A stretch of DNA of 64,000 nt. Origin: Prinia subflava (Eukaryota > Chordata > Aves > Passeriformes > Cisticolidae). The notes beneath the pieces were generated by a model. That model saw only the letters and a list, made by a program, of their open reading frames with translations, was not told the origin of the DNA and did not search any database. Location of the stretch: contig NC_086267.1 in the NCBI RefSeq assembly GCF_021018805.1, positions 124,001 to 188,000 of the forward strand. The letters run 5' to 3'. Position numbers and translations under genes: made by a program. Positions 24,601-36,600 of the stretch are shown piece after piece; the first letter of the stretch is position 1; each line of letters begins with the position of its first letter.

Positions 24601-27600
24601 CCTGCAATTCTGCCCCAGACCTGCCCCAGGTAGTGCCAGTCTCCTGAAGTGAGCTGGTCCCTGCTAAGGCACATGGGGCTGGGATGAGTCACCTCATCCC
24701 AGTTCCTCTTCTCCAATGAAATTCTGCATCACAGATTTGGGGTCAATGCAAGGAATCTCCCAAAAGAGCATCCAGACACCTGTGTGTTGCTAAGGATATT
24801 TTCCATGGACACTTCATTTCAAGAGCAACTTTACCATGTCTCTCTCCAGAAAACAGTTTATTTCTACAGTCAGAATTTATAAAAAATTCCAACTAAAAGA
24901 CCACTTCAGGGCTGGTCAACAATTGTTTCAAGAAGGAGGTGAAAGGAATATTCTCCACAAGGACAATGTACCCAGTCAATTCCCCACTGCTGCATTTCTT
25001 AAGGACCCTATGGAGGCAACATCCCAAACTGTACCTGGAGAACCCTGGGATAAGAGGTCCAGCTCTGCTAACTAACTAACTAACCCTGTGCTCATGGTAA
25101 TTCATCCAGCTACTCTGCTTCCAGACTAAGTCATCATTCCCTCTCCATCCCTTCCCAGGGGGGAGAGCAGAAAGCTCTCCCTGCAGAGGAGATAGGAAAT
25201 TCCCTGGGACAGAAAATTTGTCTAGACTGTGCAGCTGCATCACAGATCTGAGAAGCCTAGTGTCAGAATTAATGGATTTGTGACTGTTAACAACTGCATT
25301 TCCACCTCCTAGGGAGCAGGCTGACTCCTGGCATGTGGAAATGCATTTTATGGAAATGGTTTGCTCTGGCTCACCCCTGGAAAATGTATGGTTTATGCCA
25401 AGTCTGTACCCTCTCTGCAGTATCCTGTATCTGTAACCTCATTGGCTGGAGAATGTTACCGCGCCCCTTTGAACCTCGGTGTTAAGAATGCTAAGGCAAG
25501 GGGTCTCGCCCTCTTTGCCTCTCTCCCCCTGGAGGCCTCCGGATGCTCCCCTTCCCTTCCCCTCTCCCTCAGTGAATAAACCCTCACCTCATCAGCACCC
25601 CACCGGCATCTGAGTCTCTTTGCCTGGCAGCACAGGAACACCACGACCCCAAGGACCCCGGGGGTCTCCCGGGGGACCCTCCCCGGGAGACCCCCGAAAA
25701 TTTTAAACAGCACTGGCACTGATTTTCCCACATTCCAAGCAGAGAGGACAGAGGACAGACTGCCCACTCCCCAAGGCTAAGAACAGGCCAGGAGTGGTCA
25801 CCAGAGAAGCACTTACCTGCTCCACTCTGCTCTTTGCTTGGTGTATCCAGCCCCTCTGCCACCCTCTGGGTATCTTCCTGGGACACCACCAGCCTCTGTG
25901 GGGCTTCATCCAAATCTCCCACAATTCCTGCAGGCAATGCTGGTTTCCCCTCCAGCTCTTCTCTGCAGAACTGAAGCACAAGGGTTAATGTGCCAATGGA
26001 AATCAGGAACCCCGTGGTGATGTGACCAAGGCAGAGTTGTTTGTCACCCCCTCTACACTGGTCCCATTGTGAAAATGTGCATTTCCTCACCTCCAATGCC
26101 AGTTCTGGGACTGGCCCACCAAAGGCCCACCAGGCAGCCCTGCCCTGAAATGTGAGGTGTTCCCTGGCTCTCAGTAAAAGGGATTATTTTCTGCCCAGGC
26201 TGGGCACAGCCTGAGGATGAAGCTGTGACAGTTTGGGCTCTGAGTTTTTTACTCTAAACCCAGTAAAAACCCTCCCAGCCTGCTTAATGACAAATCAGAA
26301 ATGAGGGAGGCCACAAATGTGATGAGGAGCAGCTGAGGGAGCTGGGAGGGCTCAGCCTGGAGAAGAGGAGGCTCAGGGGGGACCTTGTAGCTCTGCACAA
26401 CTCCTGACAGGAGGGGACAGCCAGCTGGGGGTGAGGCTCTATTCCCAGGAAACAAGGACAGGACAAGAGGGAGTGGTATCAAGCTGTGCCAGGGGAAGTT
26501 TATTTCACTGAAGGGCCGGTGAGACCCAGCTAGCTCAGAACTCTGGCCCTGGTGCCAGGAGTACCGCTCTCAGAATGCCAGCAGTCCAAGGGACGGTGCA
26601 CAACAGGCTGTCTCTGCGGGGCTGGGCTTTATTGTGACGGGGCTCGGAACGAGGAAGTACAGAAGGCCCTCTCAGATGTTTATTCTTCCGGATGGTACAG
26701 GAGAGAGAGGACGGGCAGGGTCCTGCGCTCGACTTTTAACTGGAGGCCAGAGGGGGTGGTACAGATAAGTGATTGGCTTGGGTTAATGCAAGGCAGGGTC
26801 AGGAGAAAGGGACAAAGGGACAGGGGAGGGGAAAACCTGGGGTAAAACCCAAGGTAAACCAGACCCCGGCGTGGGGCTGGTAACAGGAGCAAACCATAAC
26901 TTAACAAACTGAACAAAAATCCATTACGACAGGTTTAGATCAAATATTAGGGAAAATGTCTTCATGGAAAGGGTGGTCAGATGCTGGAATGGGCTGCCCA
27001 GGGCAGTGGTGGAGTCACCATCCCTTGGAAGTGTTCAAAAACCCTGTGGATGTGGCACTTGGGGACATGGGTTAGTGGTGGCCCTAGTAGTGCTGGGGGA
27101 ATGGTTGAACTCAGCGATCTTAGAGGTCATTTCCAACCTTGGTGATTCTATGAAATCTCAACTATGAGCCAGCATGAAAATGTGTATTTCCCTATTTCTG
27201 TCTCCTCACGAAGCTGTGTGCATTCCTGCTGCTGTGGGAATTCAGCTCCCAATGCCTGACAGCTGTGAGCAGAGCCAGCTTTGCACACAGAGATGTTCCT
27301 GAATAACAGCACCACCACCACATGGCCATGTGTCCCTCAGTACTGCCATGTGTCCCTCAGGATCAGTGAGGGGGATTTTCAGTTCCGATGTATCATGATT
27401 ACAAGGGGTTTTGTTACCATGCCTTGTATATGTGACAGGAATGTTTCAACCAGAGTTATTCCAAACCCTTATGAAAATCCCTCAGTTTTCCCAGCTCCAC
27501 CTGGGAGCTCTGTGGGTTCACTATTTTTTTAAGACCTCTGATTTCCTGGGCCTGCCCACGAGAGCTGAGAGGGCTCAGTTTTGCCCAAGTGTTGGCACTG

Positions 27601-30600
27601 AGTGTGATTGGTTCACTTTGTCAGAGCAACACGGGGAGACTTAGAATCATGGGATCATAGAAAGTCTTGGAATGGGAGCAACTTTAAAGCCCATCCTGTT
27701 CCACCCCTACCATGGGCAGGGACACCTTCCACTATCCCAGGCTGCTCCAAGCCCCACCCAACCTGGCCTTGGACACTGCCAGGAATCCAGAGGCAGCCAC
27801 AGCTTCTCTGGGCACCTTGTTCCAGGGCCTCCCCACCCTCACAGCCAAGAATTCCTCCCCCATTCCCACTTGTCCTGGCACTCCAGACCCTTGTCCAAAG
27901 GCCCTCTCCATCTCTCCAGGAGCCCCTTCAGTCACTGAAAGGGGCTTTAAGGTCTCTACAGAGCCTTCTCCGGGTGGACACCTCCAACACTCCCAGCCTG
28001 GCTCCCAAGGGGCTCCAGCCCTCACAGCATCTCCATGGCTTCGCTCCAACAGGTCCTTCCTGTGCTGGGGATCCCAGAGCTAGAGCAGCACTGCTAGGGG
28101 GGTCTCTTCAGAGAGGAACAGAATCACAATGCTGTTTGGCCTTTGAGGTGCAAACACACACTCCTGGCTCACGTCCAGCTCTGGATCCACAAGAATGCTC
28201 AAATCCATCCCACAGGGCTGCCCTCCATGAATTCCTCCTCCAGCCTGTGCTCATTCTCAGATTGCCCTGACCCAGGCACAGGAACTTGAACTCCAGGAGC
28301 TCCTCTGGACCACTGCTCCCCATCCCTCTTTTTTATGGAGTTACACATTCGCGTTCCACTGCAACTGCACTGAGGGTGTCCTAAGGCTCAGCACATTGGT
28401 TGCCATTGATATTTAGCACTTCAGGGGGTGAGTGTGCTAGCACATGCCATGAATCCAGAAGGCATTTCCCTGTGCATTTCTCGGAACTGACCACACAGAG
28501 ATGCAGATTTGTATCCCGCCTTTCTGTTTTCCTGGGGATGCAATAAAACAATCAATTCTGCTTGAGCAGTCTGGCAAAAAGCTGAATTCGTCCCTGTACC
28601 CGACAGGAACATGTCTAGCCCTTCATCCCAGGTCAGCTGGGAACAAGCAAGGCCACACATTCCAGTAAACAGAGTAAGAGGAGCAATTAACACATTAACC
28701 TGTAACACTAATGGTTCTGCAAAACAAGTGGGATGCTCCCAGGAACAACGGAGTGTTTAATCAACAGTTTCTGCTCCACAGGCATGGACAGCAATGACAT
28801 CACTGGGGAGAGTAATCAGACCTGTCAGGGAGACTGCTTTCTGGGAAAACACATCTCCAATGTGTCCTTCACCTGATTAAAAACACAAAAAGACTGGAAG
28901 AAATGTGGAGAAGCTGTGGTTGATTGTAAACAAAGAGCATTAGATTTGTAACAATTCATGGAAGCATTCATAGACCAGGTTGGAGCAATCTGGTCTAATG
29001 GAAGGTGTCCCTGGACACTTCCAATCCAAACAGTTGTGTGATTCTATTCCTGTCAGCAGGAAGAAATAGAAAGTAACAAGAGAAGGACCCCTATTTGAAG
29101 TCTTGCTCCCTCCTCACTGCTTGGGACCTTAGGGACAAACAGCAGCTCCCAGAATCACAGAGCATTCCTGGACTCCAGTTCCATGGAGACATGGCCCTAA
29201 GTCAGGAGCAGGTGGAATTTGGTGGCCTTGGAAACATAGAATCAGAATATCCTGAGCTGAAAGAGAACCACAAGGATCATCTGCTCCAACTGCTGGCCCT
29301 GCACAGACACCCTAGCAATCCCACCCTGTGCCTCGGAGCGTTGCCTAAATGCTTCTGGAGCTCTGGCAGCCTTAGGGCCATGCCCATTCCCTGGGGGCCT
29401 GGGCAGCGCCCAGCACCCTCTGGGGGAAGAATCTTTTCCTGATACCTAATCTTCCTTGGCTCAGCTCCAGGTGCTCCCTCAGATCCCGGCCCTGCTCATA
29501 AAGAGTAGAGATCGGAGCTGCCCCTCAGGAGAAGCTGCAGCCCCCCAGTGAGCTCTACCCTCAGCCTCCTCTGCTCCAGCTGAACCCAGAGAAAGTCATT
29601 CTTATCCAAAGAAGATCCTTACACCAACCACATCACAACTCTTCAACACAGGATTACAATTAATCCATTTCATTGTCCCAGTGCAGATGTGGGAGTAAAT
29701 CAAGCGCAAAGTGGGAGAATTAAGAAAGGCACTGACTTAAAATCCTGGAATCCCGGACTGGTTTGATGTTGGAAGGGATCTTAGAGCTCATCCCCTTCCA
29801 CCCCCTACCATGAGCAGGGACACCTTCCACTATCCCACGTTGCTCCAAGCCCAACCTGGCCTTGGCCACTCCAAGGGATGGGGCAGCCACAGCTGCTCTG
29901 GGCACCCTGTGGCAGGAACTCACCACCCTCACAGCCAGGAATTCCTACTTAATATCCAAACTAGACATAATCTGTCCATTTGAAACCATTCCCCCTTGTC
30001 CTGGCGTTCCAGTCTCTCGTAAATACTTTCACTCCATCTTTCTTGTAGCTCCTTCAAGTGTTTCAGCCCCAAGACTCCACAGTGGCCTCAGAGACAAGAG
30101 ACACAATTTTCATTACAGAAATATGCTGAAGATATTCCTTTACCGCAGCACTCAGGCAGCCACGGAGCAGGAGGTACCTGAAGCCCATCAATTCTGCTGT
30201 GGGATTCCAGCTGCCAGGCTGCCACTTCCAGCTTTCCTAGCAGCGCCGCCCGCTCCACCAGGAAATATGCGACCTGCTCACTGGCAGCACTGCAGGAGAT
30301 CTGGGACAAACCCTCCTGCTCCAGCATCTCCTCCACCTCCTTCAGCTGGGTTTCTGCAAGGCAAGGCAAGGCTTGGTGTCAGCAGAGGAGAAACAAAGGG
30401 CAGGGTTTCCTGGAGATCTGTCCCATCTCCTCTAAACATTCCTCACTGCAACAGCCCCATTTCTCCTGGAGCCCAACAGCTCCTCAAGTCTCTCCTGCTT
30501 CCCACCTCCCTCATTGCTTCCCATTCCCTGCTATCCATTATCTCAGCCCTATTCTCTCTCTCCCAAGGTTTCTCTTCACATACCCTTCCCTGCCTGCTAA

Positions 30601-33600
30601 ACATGTGATAGGCCATGCTGCCCCCAGGAGGAGTTCTCCCAACCCGATTTATCCTCAGCCCCCTCAACCTCTAGTTTTATTTCACTTGGTGGAAACTAAA
30701 CAGATTAAACAGATACTGAGAGAATCAGGGAATCATTAAGGTTGAAAAGACCTTCCAGATCATCAGTTCCAACTCTCAGATCATCAAGTCCAACCTTGGA
30801 GACAAAGCAAACTGATGGACATCGAGTCACAGATGTTTTCTTTGGCAGGAGACAACAAAATACTAGATCACTCCTAGAGAGCACCATTATTTCCCAAGGA
30901 ATGGCTAGGAAGGAGGCAGATCTGAACACGTTTAAGAATTAAACTGCCAGTGCTTCAACATTTATCCAAAAATTATAGCCAGGAAGACTCTGTACTGGGA
31001 AAAACTTCCAGACTCAAGGGTGTCTAAGGCAGAAAGGTGACAACAAGACTTGCAGGAGTCAGTTTATGGCTGGGCACCATTGTGTTTGTACAACCAACAG
31101 TTGTTAAAAAGACCCCCTGGTGTGGTTGGAATTTACCTGCCAGGAGAAAATGAGGAACCTTTGGTGTCTAGCATGCTGAGGGCAGCAACTCTTGAATTGG
31201 ATCCAGCAGCTTGGAGCCAGGGGAGTGCTTTTCAAACCCTCCCTGTGTAATTTGTATTAAAACCAAAACCAACAGACCAAATTTCCAGCCCAAACCAAAT
31301 TGTAAAGGCTTCCAAGTGTTGTAAGATGGGAAGTGCAGGAAACTGTATAGAGGTAGGAGGGATATTCACACTCTTTCCCTGCTCAGGGACCTAGAGTTGG
31401 AGAGCAGAGGTTCAGGAGAGCAAATATTCCTCAGACACAGGACATACAGAGCCCTGGACAAGCCTGCCCCTCACTATCATGTACTGATTTAACACAGGAC
31501 CCAGCGCAATCACATCCCGAGGCTCCAATCGATCCCATGTTTCCACTCTGAGCTTTTCAGCCAGCTCCATCCAGTCCTGTGGATGGAAAACACCCTGCGG
31601 TTTCCCAGGCATCTTCCCCAGGGAGACAAAGCACAACGTGGTCAATATAAGGTCAAACAGGGCTCCCCAACAGCTTTCTGCTGCAGCAGAGCAAACAAGG
31701 CAGGATCAAAATTTCTCCGTGTGCCTCAGGAAGAGCCCATGGATCACACCAAACTGAACCCCAACCTGCCTGACAGCTTTCTCCCACAGTTCTGCCAAGT
31801 CCCAGCTAAAATGAACGGAAAGTGCTCTGGTTTGTGCCTGATGGGACACCCTGTGCCCCGAACCATCTTCACCTGCCAGTGCTCCCTTGTCCCCAGCCTG
31901 CAACGCAGGATGAAGTGGTATCATTTTATATCCCAGACATATTCCAGAGGCTGGAGAGGAAGAAGGATTTGTGAGGATGAGGGAGGTCTGCCTGCACAGC
32001 ACAGGTTACCTATGAGTAAACCCCACTGATTCCTTACAAATCCCCTCCCTCCCTCATTCAATGTCTGGGAAGTGCCAACCCCTGCCCCAGGCACTGTCAC
32101 ACAAAAGCTCCACTGGCATCTCCCAGCTCCATCCACACTTGTTTGGAAGTAAATTTTATATTAATATTTGTATTTTCCTACCCCAGTAATACTCTGAGAA
32201 ACAGCAGCCACCTCATCCCACCACAGCCCTACATCCTCCAGCCCTGCTGGGTGTGTTTAACCAGCCCAGCTGTTAAAACAAACAAGCTTAGATCATGACT
32301 ATTTTTTTCTTTTTATTCCACTTTTTAAACAAATCCAGGCAGCTCCCCCAGCACTGTGTTTCACTGCCATTCCAGTTGTTTTTCAGGAAGGCTTTTGAGA
32401 GCACCATTGATCTGCCCTCCAACAACACCCGGCGCATTCAGCAAGAGCATCAGAAACGGATCAGGAATTGCCTGGAGGGAAGGAAAAATGTCACTCTGGG
32501 CAGAGGTATCAGATGAAGTGATGCTCAGCTCGATGGCCCAGCATCAATCAGCTTTGGCTGCTCCCTGTAGGAACCTGTGAGCCCAGGATGGGCAGGAAGC
32601 AAATGCGCGAGCAGAGGTTTACTTTTTATCTTCAGAAACTGCTCAGTGTCCGTCACCAGCACTCACTATCCTCAGGGACTAAAGAAGGGCTAGAAAGAGA
32701 CTTTGGTCTAGGGCCTGGAGTGCCAGGACAAGGGGGGATGGCTTCCCACTGACATAGGGCAGGGTTAGATGGGATACTGAGAAGAGTTTCTTGGCTGTGA
32801 GGGTGGTGAGGCCCTGGCACAGGTTGCCCAGAGAAGCTGTGGCTGCCCCTGGACCCCTGGAAGTGTCCAAGGTCAAGCTAGACAGGGCTTGGAGCAACCT
32901 GGAACAGTGGAAGTTGTCCCTGCCCATGGTAGGGGGTGGAATGGGATGCGCTTTAAGATCCTTTCCAACCCAACCCATTCCATAATTCCATGATTTTATG
33001 AAACAGTTTTTAACAGATCAAGTTGCTCCAAGTGATCCCAGACCAAGCAGAGTTTCTGATCCGTTTGCCTGCTGTTGGAAGAGGAGTGTGCCCAGACCTG
33101 AGAGCCCACACCAGGGTCTCTGGGCTCCCTCCCCTAGCTGTCAGCTCAGGTGCATCAGCACAGATCCTGTCCTTCACCCTGCATCATTCACAGCTCAGGC
33201 CCCTCTTTTGTATCACTGGCTTGAACCAGCCACTGTCCCCAACTGCCCCTTCCCATTCTCCTTTCAGTGCTTCCAAAAGCTACCAACCAGCATCCTGTCC
33301 TCTTGCTGTGCCCACATTTTTAACAATCCCAGCAGATCAGTCTGTCTTTCCACAAGCCCCTTCTCCAGCGCAATTCACTGGATCATCCTATGCCTGCTAA
33401 GACACCCAGGTGTCCTGCAAAAATAACAGGGGGAGCAAGACCTGGAGCACAGATTCTATGGGGAGCAGCTGAGGGAGTTGGCAGGTGTCAGCCTGGAGAA
33501 AAGAGGCTCAGGGGGACCTTCTGGCTCTCCACAATTCCCTGACAGGAGGGTACAGCCAGTAGGGGGTCAGGCTCTGCTCCCAGAGAGCAAGGGACAGGAC

Positions 33601-36600
33601 AAGAGGAAACAGCCTCAAGATTTTCCAGGGGAGATTCTGGTTGGATACTCATTGCAAGTTTGGTCAGGCACTGGAACAACTGCCCAGAGAAGCAGTAGAG
33701 TTACCATTCCTGGCATTGTTCAAAAAACGTGTGGATGTGACGTTTGGGGTGGACCTGACAGTGCTGGGGGAATGGTTGGATTTGATGGCCCTAGAGGGCT
33801 TTTCCAGCCTAAACATTCCCATGATTCTTGGAATCTGATGAAAAGCAGAGGCCTGGGGAACAGACACAGGGATGCAGCATAGAACCCTGCAGCAGGGACA
33901 CATTAGAGACACGGAGGAGCCCAACAGAAGCTTTTGGGATTGTGCAGCATGTCCAGCACAAGCACATGCAGCCACTCCATAATAGAGACGGCCAGGGAGA
34001 TTTTTTTCTTAAGAGGCTGACCTAGAATCATGAAACCACAGAATATCCTGAGCTGAAAGGGACCCACAAGGATCATCCAGTCCAGCCCCTGCCCCTGCCC
34101 CTGCGCAGGACACCCCAACAATCCCACCCTGTACATCCCTGGGAGCGGTGTCCAAACACTCCTGGAGTTCTGGCAGCTCGGGGCTGTGCCCATTCCCTGG
34201 GGAGCCTGGGCAGTGCCCAGCACCCTCTGGGGAAGAACCTTTCCCTGACATCTAACCTAAGCCTCTCCCAACATAGCTCCAGCCACTCCCTCATGTTCTT
34301 TCCCTGGTCCCAGAGAGTAGAGATAAAATCCTCCTCCAGTGGAGCTGCAGCCTGGGATGAGCTCTGCCCTCAGGTCACCATCAGCCTCCTCTGCTCCAGC
34401 TGAACAAACCTGGATAAAAGGATCAGTCACTCAATAAAGTGCTCCACAAGGACCCAAAACATCTCAGGACTGGCACCTCTCCCTGCAGGGCTTCCAGATT
34501 CTTAAATTATCCACACACATCCCAGGATAGCAGTCAATGCCAGCAGTGAGTCAACAACAAATCCTGAACCTCAAAATCTGAGTGATATCAAAAAAAAAAC
34601 CTCCCTCCAGAAACACTCTACAGCACCAAAGCCACACAACCTCCTCAGTGACAACATACTGGGAACAACTGGATGGTAACCAGCAATCCCTCCTGGATAC
34701 ACTGATATCTATGGTCAAGGATCTCAGCTTCCAGTCCAGAGGTACTCACTGCTCAAGAGCCTCAGGAATCCCTAAGAAATGGAGAAAGTCCAGAGGAGCA
34801 GAGCCACCGGGAAGAAATTACCAAATTACCCCATTCCAGCTATGGGAACATTACGTCTTTCTCCTGCCCCCTTGTGGGAAGGGAGAGAACCAGGAACAGT
34901 TTTCTGCCACAGCAAAAACTCCTAAGAGCTCATTAATTTATTTTAATCTTTGTAAGTAGCCTTTTCACCACAAACCACAGCTTTAAGTGCCCAGAGCAAT
35001 CAAATTTTTATGTAAATCAGTCTTTGGAAAGTCACACCACCAGATGTGCTCCCTGAAAACCCAATCAATGCTCAAAATTTTCCCCAAACTCCTGTATTTG
35101 CTGCTCCAAAGCCTGAATCACAAAGAAACTCTAAGTTGTGCTGTCTCTCCCAATTTTATCTTAGGACCAAAACAATACAGCTCACAAAAGGAGTTAATGG
35201 TGACATGGGCTATGAGCACCACTGAAAGTGCAACAGAAGACCAAAGAAAATCAAGAATTAAACTTAGCAAAAGTGACCCTAGAGTTTGAAAATAAATTTT
35301 TTGAAATTAAACAGGTGAAATAATTTGTTTAAACAAAATTACTGAAGCTCTGAGGGGGGCCCTGAGCAACCTGGTCTAGTGGAAGGTGTCACTGCCCATT
35401 GCTGGGCCAAAACTGGATGAGCTTTAAGGCTTCTTCCAACCAAAACCATGCTGGAATCCCATGAAAATGAGCACATCCAAGTTTTAAATTGCCAGAACAA
35501 ACAATTTTTGTCCCTCACATTGTTTTAAAAAATGTGGAGTTTGTGTAAAGCAAAGCCAAGAGCAAATTCACTGACTTGGTGGGAGCAACAGATAATTTAG
35601 AACTGGAAACAAAGAGCACCACCAGTTCTGGCCTTCAAACAGGATCTGGAAGATGCTTCATGCAACAACAGAGCTACATAGAGAACCTGCCAAATTCCCT
35701 GAATAAAGGCAGTAAAAGCAGGCAAGAACCTCTAAATCAATCACAAATCTGTTTGAACTGCTCATTAACACTTTTAGCAACTTCTCAAACAACAAACACT
35801 GAGAACTCCATGAGAGCTCCCTGAGAAATCCCCAAAAAATGCTGCTCAGCTCTCCAAGAAGTCTTCCAGACCCAAACACCTACTAATACATGGGCCCACA
35901 CTCTGGAGGGAAGGGATTACCCTGCTGCAGCTGTAGCTGTGCCAGCTCCAACCTGAGCTGCTCATTCTCCTTCTCATACTCAGAGGCAATGGCATCCCGC
36001 TCTTCTGTCAGGGTACGGACATGGCCCACATAGCTTTCCACCTGGAATAAAGAAAATCCAGTTAATCCTATGTCTTGTCGGTGCCTCCAATGAGCCAGCA
36101 GCACAAAAAGTTCTCCATCCTATCATGTTTACAGGATAACCTCAAATATTTTTAGGACAATATGTCTTATGCCTTTGGAACACCTGGAAATGGTAAAACT
36201 TTGACTGGGAGGTCAGGAGCTTATGCAGCTATGGGGGTGCTGGGATGTGGGAGCTTCTGACCATGGCTCTGTGGGAGCTGCTGGACTCGCCAGGTGCTTT
36301 TTGATGCCCAGTATGAGAATTGGAACATAAACCCCGAGTTCTTGAGGGCAGCAATGTGTCAATGACACACCTGAACCTGCTGCTGCAGAAAGGGGATCAA
36401 GGCATACAGGCCTGGGTGGGTTAACCCCGGGGGTATCCCAGAACCACTAAGCTTGGAAAAGGCTCCCAAGTGTCCAACCTGTGATAAAACTCTATTTTGT
36501 CACCAGAGCACTGGGTGCCATGTCCAGTCGTTCTTTGGACACATCCAGGGATGGGGACCCCATCACTGCCCTAGGCAACCCCTACCAATGCCTGACCACT

